This document shows, one piece after another, positions 36,013 through 46,758 of a stretch of 64,000 bases of DNA. The stretch's first letter is position 1. Each line of letters opens with the position of its first letter. The position numbers were made by a program, and so were the translations under genes. Source of the DNA: Orychophragmus violaceus (taxonomy: Eukaryota; Streptophyta; Magnoliopsida; Brassicales; Brassicaceae). Location of the stretch: the NCBI GenBank assembly GCA_030180135.1, contig CM058233.1, forward strand, positions 25,205,615 through 25,269,614, written 5' to 3'. Under the pieces are notes generated by a model. The model saw only the letters and a list, made by a program, of their open reading frames with translations, made no database searches and was not told where the DNA came from.

Positions 36013-37749
36013 TTAGGCAGAGTTGCAGCACACCTGAAGCTCCTGTTCAGGTACTGCATTACTTTCGCTTATGTGGATCTTAGATAGTTTTGCATTTTCC
36101 TTAGCTCTATCTCCGTAGATCCCTATTCCTAGTATCTTGGAAACATTGCCCAAGCCTTCTAGCTTAGGTTCTCTGTTCAGCGCCCCTTTTACTGTAGCAT
36201 TCATCCGATGCTGGCTTTTCCCAGCCTCTCCTTTAGGCTCTTCTGTGCCAATATCTTCTGCTGTAGCTACATAGGTCTCAGGACCAGAATCTCTTATTCC
36301 TCCTTCACTCTCAAATCCTTTCAAATTTTCTGATTTTTCTGTTGAAGAAGAATCTTCCCCTTTAGTTGCTAAACCTCTTGATTCAAACCCATATGGAGTT
36401 GGTCCTTGAATCAGGTTCTTGCTAAAACTAACCTTCTTAGACTTTTCCTTTCGTACTTCTTTTCCTGCTGAAGAAGCATTGATTTCAGCCTTAGCAACTG
36501 TCCCTTGAAGATAGTACAATCCATCTTTGTATTTTCCAGCCAATACCTTCTTGCCATCTTTATAAAACTGAACTCTGAGATTACCTCCTTCATACTTGCA
36601 ACCTGACCTCTCTAACATCCCGTATGAAATCAGATTCCTGTTTACTTCTGGCATGTATTTCACATCCTTGAGTATCACTTCAGAACCGTATGGGTTCTGA
36701 ATCTGAATCTTTCCTATTCCTCTGATGTTTCCGTAAGTGTTGTTAGCCATAAGAACCTTTCCACCATCATACTCCTTGAAATCAATTAAGACTTCCTTGT
36801 CTGATGTACTGTGGTATGAAGAACCTGAGTCCATTACCCAATTCTTCATTGTGTCTTGACTACTCACACTCAACACTATAGGTTGTATAGGTGCTGATGC
36901 AATATTTGCAGATTCTTTGTTTTTATTTCTCTCAGGGCATTCTCTTTTCCAATTCCCTTCATCTCCACATATGAAGCACTCACTCTGATTTTTCTTGTTG
37001 AACCTTGGCTGTGACTGAGATCTGTTGTCTCTTGACTTTGATCTCCCTCTGCCATTACTCTTCTGAGATCTGTTATTTGTTCTTCCCCTTGACTCAACAA
37101 ATAATCCTTCTGAGTTAGATCTAGATTTGTTCAAAATCCCCTTCTGCTTCAGCTCAATTTCCTTAGAATATGCAGAAGTGACTACCTCATGAACTGTTAG
37201 AGTCTCTTTTCTTGTACCATACTTAAGAGTATGTACTAGAGGCTCATAAGGTGGAGGTAAGCTGGTAAGAAGCTGTATAGCCTGGTCCTCATCACTCAGA
37301 TTGATGTTTAGGCTAGCTAAATCTGCAATAAGCTTAAGAAAACTGTCCAAGTTCTCTTCTATACTTCTGCCTTCATCCATCTTGTAGCTTGCAAACTGCT
37401 GCTTAAGATAGATCCTATTAGGAAGTGATTTAGTTTGATAATCACGTTCTAAAGCCTTCCACATCAACAAGGCAGTAGGCTCATGCATCACCTTTCTCAA
37501 AATTATGTCACTTAGACATGTACCAAGCAGATTCTTTACTCTAGTGTCTTTTGCAACTTTTAAAGAATCAAGTTTGGGTTTCTCACCTTCTTCTTGTTTT
37601 GCAGACTCGTCCAGCAGTGTTGCGTCCTCCTCCAAGACTGACGCTAAGCCCTGAATCTCCAACTGACCAAGAAGCTTGTACTTCCACATTCCGAAATCTC
37701 CCTTCCCATCAAACTTGTCCATCTCAAACTTTCCTCGGGTAGGTTCCAT
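36013..37749 (-). CDS. Array unit 1 gag-protease protein, 578 aa
   Basis: The intact frame starts MEPTRGKFEMDKFDGKGDFG. A Copia gag domain covers about residues 1-210, followed by a basic linker rich in Arg/Ser/Asn. The zinc knuckle (CFICGDEGNWKRECP, about residues 260-275) has Asn where units 2 and 3 have the metal-binding His. A protease region with VMDSGSSYH lies at about 305. Instead of integrase and RT, the C terminus has a charged segment and then KILGIGIYGDRAKENAKLSK, which resembles the Copia RT piece YILGIRIYRDR of Cop-B. The protein is therefore a gag-protease fused to an RT scrap by internal deletion. It could supply capsid protein, though the knuckle change may weaken RNA binding. 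Confidence 0.8.
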   Translation of the reverse strand: MEPTRGKFEMDKFDGKGDFGMWKYKLLGQLEIQGLASVLEEDATLLDESAKQEEGEKPKLDSLKVAKDTRVKNLLGTCLSDIILRKVMHEPTALLMWKALERDYQTKSLPNRIYLKQQFASYKMDEGRSIEENLDSFLKLIADLASLNINLSDEDQAIQLLTSLPPPYEPLVHTLKYGTRKETLTVHEVVTSAYSKEIELKQKGILNKSRSNSEGLFVESRGRTNNRSQKSNGRGRSKSRDNRSQSQPRFNKKNQSECFICGDEGNWKRECPERNKNKESANIASAPIQPIVLSVSSQDTMKNWVMDSGSSYHSTSDKEVLIDFKEYDGGKVLMANNTYGNIRGIGKIQIQNPYGSEVILKDVKYMPEVNRNLISYGMLERSGCKYEGGNLRVQFYKDGKKVLAGKYKDGLYYLQGTVAKAEINASSAGKEVRKEKSKKVSFSKNLIQGPTPYGFESRGLATKGEDSSSTEKSENLKGFESEGGIRDSGPETYVATAEDIGTEEPKGEAGKSQHRMNATVKGALNREPKLEGLGNVSKILGIGIYGDRAKENAKLSKIHISESNAVPEQELQVCCNSA

Positions 37750-37834
37750 GACTTGCGGTTTTGTGGCTGTCTTAGATTGATCTATCTCTCTAACACCTTA
37801 AGCCTGAAGCTCTGATAGATCGGAGATTTCAACT

Positions 37835-38380
37835 TGTGTTCTATGGCTATAAATAGATTTAATACTAAGCTATGTTCGTTTGTTTGCGGAAATATAAACA
37901 ACACAAAGAATTGTTCACCCTGTGTTCACCAATTGGCTACGTCACAGGGGTGGGAACGGTATCCCACAACTGATTCACTATATTCCTTTGATTACACTAG
38001 TTTAGTACAAACTCTTTAATCAAAGAATATCTCCTTGTGAATCAATAAGCACTCTAGATCTTCTTAGCTCTTAGACCAAGTCTCTTTAGCTCTTAAGATC
38101 TCTTAATACTCTCTGAATATTTGTGTTGCTCTCGTAATATCTATGTATTTCTCTCTTGCTGCTTCTTCTGATATAATAAGTCTTTTATATCTCGCAGGTT
38201 AAGCTCTTCACACGGCTAGGGTTTAGCTCTCCTACGTTGGTTTCTTGCTCAATAAGAGAGCTGATGGGCCTGTTTCAATAATCCAACACAAGCCCAGCTG
38301 GAGAAGCAGCTCAAAAAGGAGATGGGCCAGTCAGAGTAATATGGCCCACTGTATGTTTTTGTCCGAACCAAGGCCTCACA
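37835..38380 (-). repeat. Array LTR between units 1 and 2
   Basis: 546 bp, bounded by TGTG and CACA. On its left, at 38381-38395, lies the complement of a polypurine tract (CCAAAAGGTGGAGTT). On its right, TATCAGAGC, the tail of the tRNA-Met PBS, remains at 37808-37818, separated from the LTR by about 20 unrelated bases. It matches 42424-42969 with about four differences. Confidence 0.78.
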
Positions 38381-40602
38381 AACTCCACCTTTTGGACAAG
38401 AAACCCTAGCTTTACGGATTTCAGGTGCTCACACTCTTCTTTGTCGTCGATAGAAATGGCGATTTGCCATCTTCTTCATCTTCAACCTCCGATCTTGTTC
38501 AACGAGTTCTAGATGGCTTTAGGGACGCTCTAAGATTCTTCTTCTTAGCTTCCTTGGTCCTGTACAGATCGATTTTGACTTCTCGATCTTGATTGACCCT
38601 CTTTCGATTATCGTGAGCTCTTCTTCTTTGATTATCAAGCTCTTCTTCTTCGATTATCAAGGTTACCAGCTCCGACCGTGAGCTTTTCTTCTTTGATTAT
38701 CAAGGTCACTTCTTCGATTATCAAAGTTCTTCTTCTTCGATTATCAAGAGGTTCTTCTTCTTCGATTATCAAGGTTACTTCTTCGATTATCAAAGCTACC
38801 AGCTCTGACCGTGATCTCTTCTTCTTCAGTGGTGACGGAAATGGCGATCGATCTTCATCTTCTAGATTCGAGCTCTCCTTCTTCGTTTGTGAGAAAAGAA
38901 TCACTCAGGTAAGCTCCACGCTTCTTTCCCTTAAGCATCTTACCCTTTTAACTAGATCGATCCATTTCTTCTCTTGTCTAACTGATTTCATGTCTGACAC
39001 TTCTTCTCTCCTGTAGATCATGTTCTTCAAAGAAATCTGCTTTGTCGATTTCGTCTGAGCTCCTCGATCCTGAGCTCTTCTGCCTGTGGCCGTGAAGCCT
39101 CTCAGCTTTGATTACAACGATCATGAAAGGTAAGTGTCTAGCTCCTGATTCTTTCAGCTTTTGATAAACGGATTCATCTTACTCTGTGAAAATCTTTGTC
39201 CATCGATTTTAATGTCTGATACTCCTGTTACTGGACAGATCCTTTTTCCTGCCTTCGAAAAATCCATGGATTTCAGGTTCAGAAATCTCGACTTACTCAG
39301 GCAAGCTTTTGATCTTTGTCTTTAACTGTGTTCTGTTTATCTCCTTTCAACAAAAAAATAAACCGCTTGTACACAGACATTGGAGATGGACATCACTGAT
39401 CTATCTGAGCATGCTTGAAATCTGGTGACTTATTTCTCAGCCATAAGTTGTTTCTCTTAGGTAAGTGTCTTGAGCTCTCTTCACTATTTACTCATCTCTG
39501 TTCTCCTTATTCAGCTAACTAATGAATTCTTTGTTTGCTTTCAGATACCTCTGATAATCAAGAAAGAATTTTCACTGTGCATTACACCTCCCCCTCTCAA
39601 TTGGGCTCCGGCAACACAGGTTTGTTCCTCTTTGAATTATTCTTTATCTGATCCTGCAAAACACAAGTATTAGTTAGTCTGAATTTATCATCCTTGTTGC
39701 ATACCTTTGAATGTGTGTCTTCTCTAGTCTTGCAGCACTTAGTCAGATCCCTTCAAGTCCTGTGTTTGTTTCTGTCAACATCAGACCATCGATAATCAGT
39801 CTCAAGATAAGTATCGATCTTATCTCTTATTGGTTCAGTTTCTATTCCATGGATAAACTAAGTTTCCAATTGACTTGTGGTATATCCTTGATGTTCATGA
39901 TATTGCTTGAGAACTGCTTGTATTCCTTTTTGAACTTGCTTTAAGTATCTCAGTCATACCTTGTTGACTTAAGACCTGACCCTGATGATCTGTGAATAAT
40001 CCAACTCTGTCATGATCTTTAATTCATTACTGCACTGAATTCTTTTGATCATGATATAAGTACTCATTGTGTACTTCTTTTCTTCGCAAGTACCTTCTGT
40101 GTTTCATCTAAGGATGACATTGCTTTGTGTCATCATATTACTCCACCTGGAACTGAAGTTTGTATTTCAGCTCCTATTCAGCTCGCAGGTAACACTCTTC
40201 TGACCAAACTTTCTTTTACTGAATCTTATCCTTGGTAAGCTCCTGTGACTTTCTAAATCATTTTTGTCATATGATTTCTAAAGTCTGAGCTGTAAACTCC
40301 TATATACTCTTCTAAATCACCTCTGTCTTGTAATTTCTAAGATATATATAAGTCGTGAAGATCTTATTCACCTCTCGTAGTTCTTTGTTTGACAGGGCAA
40401 TGTGTCAAACAATGCTCCACCTGGAACCAGTACTTCATTACTGCAATTCCAGCTGCCTCCAGGTAACTCTTTTTAACCTATCAGATCAGTCTGATTTTAT
40501 CTTATCGACATAAGAACATTTCTGAATTTGATTAGTTTCTATGTTCTTCTTCCTGCAAGAGTGCCATGTCGATACTGGAGTTACCTGGAGCTTCTTCCCT
40601 TC
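38381..40602 (+). other. Array unit 2, 3' region with a series of exon-like segments
   Basis: 2.2 kb without retroelement domains. Read on the plus strand, antisense to the element, it shows repeated splice-like junctions: CTCAG/GTAAGCTCC near 38909, CCTGTAG near 39016, AAAG/GTAAGTG near 39129, GGACAG near 39238, ACACAG near 39377, CTTAG/GTAAGTG near 39460, TTTCAG near 39544, ACACAG/GTTTG near 39620, CTTGCAG near 39735, CGCAG/GTAAC near 40188, GACAG near 40396, CCAG/GTAAC near 40462 and CAG/GTACTG near 40640. Segments between are short and often open. Two of them share CTCCACCTGGAAC and look like duplicated exons. I do not recognise the gene. It may be captured host sequence in antisense orientation. 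Confidence 0.5.
38595..38805 (+). repeat. Tandem TTCTTCGATTATCAAG-type repeats, unit 2
   Basis: About eight copies of (C/T)TTCTTC(G/T)ATTATCAA(G/A) with 2-25 bp spacers. The minus strand reads LIIEEVT and DNRRRR strings. The same array occurs in unit 3 at 43186-43394. Confidence 0.8.
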
Positions 40603-42338
40603 TTAGGCAGAGTTGCAGCACACCTGAAGCTCCTGTTCAGGTACTGCATTACTTTTGCTTCTGTGGATCTTAGATAGTTTTGCATTTTCCTTAGCTCTAT
40701 CTCCGTAGATCCCTATTCCTAGTATCTTGGAAACATTACCCAAGCCTTCTAGCTTAGGTTCTCTGTTCAGCGCCCCTTTTACTGTAGCATTCATCCGATG
40801 CTGGCTTTTCCCAGCCTCTCCTTTAGGCTCTTCTGTGCCAATATCTTCTGCTGTAGCTACATAGGTCTCAGGACCAGAATCTCTTATTCCTCCTTCACTC
40901 TCAAATCCTTTCAAATTTTCTGATTTTTCTGTTGAAGAAGAATCTTCCCCTTTAGTTGCTAAACCTCTTGATTCAAACCCATATGGAGTTGGTCCTTGAA
41001 TCAGGTTCTTGCTAAACTCACCTTCTTAGACTTTTCCTTTCGTACTTCTTTTCCTGCTGAAGAAGCATTGATTTCAGCCTTAGCAACTGTCCCTTGAAGA
41101 TAGTACAATCCATCTTTGTATTTTCCAGCCAATACCTTCTTGCCATCTTTATAAAACTGAACTCTGAGATTACCTCCTTCATACTTGCAACCTGACCTCT
41201 CTAACATCCCGTATGAAATCAGATTCCTGTTTACTTCTGGCATGTATTTCACATCCTTGAGTATCACTTCAGAACCGTCTGGGTTCTGAATCTGAATCTT
41301 TCCTATTCCTCTGATGTTTCCGTAAGTGTTGTTAGCCATAAGAACCTTTCCACCATCATACTCCTTGAAATCAATTAAGACTTCCTTGTCTGATGTACTG
41401 TGGTATGAAGAACCTGAGTCCATTACCCAATTCTTCATTGTGTCTTGACTACTCACACTCAACACTATAGGTTGTATAGGTGCTGATGCAATATTTGCAG
41501 ATTCTTTGTTTTTATTTCTCTCAGGGCATTCTCTTTTCCAATGCCCTTCATCTCCACATATGAAGCACTCACTCTGATTTTTCTTGTTGAACCTTGGCTG
41601 TGACTGAGATCTGTTGTCTCTTGACTTTGATCTCCCTCTGCCATTACTCTTCTGAGATCTGTTATTTGTTCTTCCCCTTGACTCAACAAATAATCCTTCT
41701 GAGTTAGATCTAGATTTGTTCAAAATCCCCTTCTGCTTCAGCTCAATTTCCTTAGAATATGCAGAAGTGACTACCTCATGAACTGTTAGAGTCTCTTTTC
41801 CTGTACCATACTTAAGAGTATGTACTAGAGGCTCATAGGGTGGAGGTAAGCTGGTAAGAAGCTGTATAGCCTGGTCCTCATCACTCACATTGATGTTTAG
41901 GCTAGCTAAATCTGCAATAAGCTTAAGAAAACTGTCCAAGTTCTCTTCTATACTTCTGCCTTCATCCATCTTGTAGCTTGCAAACTGCTGCTTAAGATAG
42001 ATCCTATTAGGAAGTGATTTAGTTTGATAATCACGTTCTAAAGCCTTCCACATCAACAAGGCAGTAGGCTCATGCATCACCTTTCTCAAAATCATGTCAC
42101 TTAGACATGTACCAAGCAGATTCTTTACTCTTGTGTCTTTTGCAACTTTTAAAGAATCAAGTTTGGGTTTCTCACCTTCTTCTTGTTTTGCAGACTCGTC
42201 CAGCAGTGTTGCGTCCTCCTCCAAGACTGACGCTAAGCCCTGAATCTCCAACTGACCAAGAAGCTTGTACTTCCACATTCCGAAATCTCCCTTCCCATCA
42301 AACTTGTCCATCTCAAACTTTCCTCGGGTAGGTTCCAT
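40603..42338 (-). pseudogene. Array unit 2 gag-protease, frameshifted
   Basis: Same protein as at 36013-37749, with an intact zinc knuckle (CFICGDEGHWKREC). One A is missing near 41015, where units 1 and 3 read GCTAAAACT and this unit reads GCTAAACT. The frame therefore leaves after KSKKVS and stops at 41001. The C-terminal part continues in another frame to 40603. All domains through protease are still encoded by the first 445 codons. Confidence 0.85.
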
Positions 42339-42423
42339 GACTTGCGGTTTTGTGGCTGTCTTAGATTGATCTATCTCTCTAACACCTTAAGACTGAAGCT
42401 CTGATAGATCGGAGATTTCAACT

Positions 42424-42969
42424 TGTGTTCTATGGCTATAAATAGATTCAATACTAAGCTATGTTTGTTTGTTTGCGGAAATATAAACGACACAAAGAAT
42501 TGTTCACCCTGTGTTCACCAATTGGCTACGTCACAGGGGTGGGAACGGTATCCCACAACTGATTCACTATATTCCTTTGATTACACTAGTTTAGTACAAA
42601 CTCTTTAATCAAAGAATATCTCCTTGTGAATCAATAAGCACTCTAGATCTTCTTAGCTCTTAGACCAAGTCTCTTTAGCTCTTAAGATCTCTTAATACTC
42701 TCTGAATATTTGTGTTGCTCTCGTAATATCTATGTATTTCTCTCTTGCTGCTTCTTCTGATATAATAAGTCTTTTATATCTCGCAGGTTAAGCTCTTCAC
42801 ACGGATAGGGTTTAGCTCTCCTACGTTGGTTTCTTGCTCAATAAGAGAGCTGATGGGCCTGTTTCAATAATCCAACACAAGCCCAGCTGGAGAAGCAGCT
42901 CAAAAAGGAGATGGGCCAGTCAGAGTAATATGGCCCACTGTATGTTTTTGTCCGAACCAAGGCCTCACA
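42424..42969 (-). repeat. Array LTR between units 2 and 3
   Basis: 546 bp, the second shared LTR, with the same flanks as 37835-38380, including the partial PBS tail on the right and the polypurine tract complement on the left. About four differences from the other copy suggest recent amplification. Confidence 0.78.
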
Positions 42970-45193
42970 AACTCCACCTTTTGGACAAGAAACCCTAGCT
43001 TTACGGATTTCAGGTGCTCACACTCTTCTTTGTCGTCGATAGAAATGGCGATTTGCCATCTTCTTCATCTTCAACCTCCGATCTTGTTCAACGAGTTCTA
43101 GATGGCTTTAGGGACGCTCTAAGATTCTTCTTCTTAGCTTCCTTGGTCCTGTACAGATCGATTTTGACTTCTCGATCTTGATTGACCCTCTTTCGATTAT
43201 CGTGAGCTCTTCTTCTTTGATTATCAAGCTCTTCTTCTTCGATTATCAAGGTTACCAGCTCCGACCGTGAGCTTTTCTTCTTTGATTATCAAGGTCACTT
43301 CTTCGATTATCAAAGTTCTTCTTCTTCGATTATCAAGAGGTTCTTCTTCTTCGATTATCAAGGTTACTTCTTCGATTATCAAAGCTACCAGCTCTGACCG
43401 TGATCTCTTCTTTTTCAGTGGTGACGGAAATGGCGATCGATCTTCATCTTCTAGATTCGAGCTCTCCTTCTTCGTTTGTGAGCAAAGAATCACTCAGGTA
43501 AGCTCCACGCTTCTTTCCCTTAAGCATCTTACCCTTTTAACTAGATCGATCCATTTCTTCTCTTGTCTAACTGATTTCATGTCTAACACTTCTTCTCTCC
43601 TGTAGATCATGTTCTTCAAAGAAATCTGCTTTGTCGATTTCGTCTGAGCTCCTCGATCCTGAGCTCTTCTGCCTGTGGCCGTGAAGCCTCTCAGCTTTGA
43701 TTACAACGATCATGAAAGGTAAGTGTCTAGCTCCTGATTCTTTCAGCTTTTGATAAACGGATTCATCTTACTCTGTGAAAATCTTTGTCCATCGATTTTA
43801 ATGTCTGATACTCCTGTTACTGGACAGATCCTTTTTCCTGCCTTCGAAAAATCCATGGATTTCAGGTTCAGAAATCTCGACTTACTCAGGCAAGCTTTTG
43901 ATCTTTGTCTTTAACTGTGTTTTGTTTATCTCCTTTCAACAAAAAAATAAACCGCTTGTACACAGACATTGGAGATGGACATCACTGATCTATCTGAGCA
44001 TGCTTGAAATCTGGTGACTTATTTCTCAGCCATAAGCTGTTTCTCTTAGGTAAGTGTCTTGAGCTCTCTTCACTCTTTACTCATCTCTGTTCTCCTTATT
44101 CAGCTAACTAATGAATTCTTTGTTTGCTTTCAGATACCTCTGATAATCAAGAAAGAATTTTCACTGTGCATTACACCTCCCCCTCTCAATTGGGCTCCGG
44201 CAACACAGGTTTGTTCCTCTTTGAATTATTCTTTATCTGATCCTGCAAAACACAAGTATTAGTTAGTCTGAATTTATCATCCTTGTTGCATACCTTTGAA
44301 TGTGTGTCTTCTCTGGTCTTGCAGCACTTAGTCAGATCCCTTCAAGTCGTGTGTCTGTTTCTGTCAACATCAGACCATCGATAATCAGTCTCAAGATAAG
44401 TAGCGATCTTATCTCTTATTGGTTCAGTTTCTATTCCATGGATAAACTAAGTTTCCAATTGACTTGTGGTATATCCTTGATGTTCATGATATTGCTTGAG
44501 AACTGCTTGTATTCCTTTTTGAACTTGCTTTAAGTATCTCAGTCATACCTTGTTGACTTAAGACCTGACCCTGATGATCTGTGAATAATCCAACTCTGTC
44601 ATGATCTTTAATTCATTACTGCACTGAATTCTTTTGATCATGATATAAGTACTCATTGTGTACTTCTTTTCTTCGCAAGTACCTTCTGTGTTTCATCTAA
44701 GGATGACATTGCTTTGTGTCATCATATTACTCCACCTGGAACTGAAGTTTGTATTTCAGCTCCTATTCAGCTCGCAGGTAACACTCTTCTGACCAAACTT
44801 TCTTTTACTGAATCTTATCCTTGGTAAGCTCATGTGACTTTCTAAATCATTTTTGTCATATGATTTCTAAAGTCTGAGCTGTAAACTCCTATATACTCTT
44901 CTAAATCACCTCTGTCTTGTAATTTCTAAGATATATATATAAGTCGTGAAGATCTTATTCACCTCTCGTAGTTCTTTGTTTGACAGGGCAATGTGTCAAA
45001 CAATGCTCCACCTGGAACCAGTACTTCATTACTGCAATTCCAGCTGCCTCCAGGTAACTCTTTTTAACCTATCAGATCAGTCTGATTTTATCTTATCGAC
45101 ATAAGAACATTTCTGAATTTGATTAGTTTCTATGTTCTTCTTCCTGCAAGAGTGCCATGTCGATACTGGAGTTACCTGGAGCTTCTTCCCTTC
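42970..45193 (+). other. Array unit 3, 3' region with exon-like segments
   Basis: Copy of 38381-40602 with scattered substitutions. All splice-like junctions listed for unit 2 are kept, as is the tandem repeat at 43186-43394. Confidence 0.5.
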
Positions 45194-46066
45194 TTAGGCA
45201 GAGTTGCAGCACACCTGAAGCTCCTGTTCAGGTACAGCATTACTTTCGCTTCTGTGGATCTTAGATAGTTTTGCATTTTCCTTAGCTCTATCTCCGTAGA
45301 TCCCTATTCCTAGTATCTTGGAAACATTACCCAAGCCTTCTAGCTTAGGTTCTCTGTTCAGCGCCCCTTTTACTGTAGCATTCATCCGATGCTGGCTTTT
45401 CCCAGCCTCTCCTTTAGGCTCTTCTGTGCCAATATCTTCTGCTGTAGCTACATAGGTCTCAGGACCAGAATCTCTTATTCCTCCTTCACTCTCAAATCCT
45501 TTCAAATTTTCTGATCTTTCTGTTGAAGAAGAATCTTCCCCTTTAGTTGCTAAACCTCTTGATTCAAACCCATATGGAGTTGGTCCTTGAATCAGGTTCT
45601 TGCTAAAACTCACCTTCTTAGACTTTTCCTTTCGTACTTCTTTTCCTGCTGAAGAAGCATTGATTTCAGCCTTAGCAACTGTCCCTTGAAGATAGTACAA
45701 TCCATCTTTGTATTTTCCAGCCAATACCTTCTTGCCATCTTTATAAAACTGAACTCTGAGATTACCTCCTTCATACTTGCAACCTGACCTCTCTAACATC
45801 CCGTATGAAATCAGATTCCTGTTTACTTCTGGCATGTATTTCACATCCTTGAGTATCACTTCAGAACCGTCTGGGTTCTGAATCTGAATCTTTCCTATTC
45901 CTCTGATGTTTCCGTAAGTGTTGTTAGCCATAAGAATCTTTCCACCATCATACTCCTTGAAATCAATTAAGACTTCCTTGTCTGATGTATTGTGGTATGA
46001 AGAACCTGAGTCCATTACCCAATTCTTCATTGTGTCTTGACTACTCACACTCAACACTATAGGTTG
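45194..46066 (-). pseudogene. Array unit 3 gag-protease, C-terminal part
   Basis: The frame is open from the Cop-C insertion to the stop at 45194: protease (DSGSSYHNTSDK), charged tail and RT scrap (ILGIGIYGDRAKEN). Together with 53904-54762 it makes the same gag-protease. No other break was seen, so the Cop-C insertion alone appears to have disrupted it. Confidence 0.85.
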
Positions 46067-46071
46067 TATAG

Positions 46072-46744
46072 TGTTGGAATTGTGTCCAGTAATCTCGGTA
46101 CTGTCTCTAGAAAGTAAGAGTATGTCAATGATCAGACATAAGTCATATAATACTGGGGGTCATGATGGCTTGCTAGAGTCCGCTCATGATCTATAAGTCT
46201 TGGACTTATTGCCTTTATTATATGATCCCATATGGGTCACACGCCTAAGCTAACAGGAAAATGTGTAGGAACGGTTTAGCAGAAGTACGGTAAAAGTGCT
46301 AGGCATTTACTGTACTTAGAGAGAATAAAACGGTTTAGGCACTGTGTGTCGATCGATACACAAGGGGTATCGGTCGACACAGTGCGCGAATGCCGTCTAG
46401 TTAATTGGTGTTTGGGCCAAATGGCCCAAACGGAATCAGACAAGTTTTATAATGTAAAACTCGAGTTTCTGAGCAATCAACCCTAATCACCCAGCCGAAA
46501 TCTCTCTCTCTCTGCGCCGAGTTCCCCTAGTGGTCTAGCAGCCGTTTTCTGTGATCGCGTGTGTGAACCTTTGGAGGATTCATCCCTCGGTGTTTCTCTG
46601 ATCTCAGACATACCATTCTCTTTCCGCTGCAAACAGGTATAAGGTGAGATCATCATTTGTTTCTATTCTGAGAAGAACCTAGATCGCATGTTTAGGTTGA
46701 TATGAAAATAAGAATTGAATCAGGATCAACTAAACATTCCTTCA
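46072..46744 (+). repeat. Cop-C 5' LTR
   Basis: 673 bp, TGTTGGAATT...CCTTCA. A hairpin module at 46336-46388 (cores 46350/46371) has arms starting GCACTGTGTG and ending ACACAGTGC. A TTTTATAATG stretch near 46446 may be the TATA region. A CT microsatellite lies near 46501. Confidence 0.95.
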
Positions 46745-46745
46745 G

Positions 46746-46758
46746 TGGTATCAGAGCC
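46746..46758 (+). other. Cop-C primer binding site (tRNA-iMet)
   Basis: TGGTATCAGAGCC follows the LTR by one base. Confidence 0.93.

Noticed and set aside
38678..39016. Plus-strand frame rich in SSSIIKV as a gene
   Set aside because: It arises from the TTCTTCGATTATCAAG repeats and lacks any recognisable domain; kept only as part of the exon-like region.
46500..46520. CT microsatellite as a regulatory element
   Set aside because: Short simple repeat in the Cop-C LTR, identical in both LTRs; nothing beyond composition supports a role.
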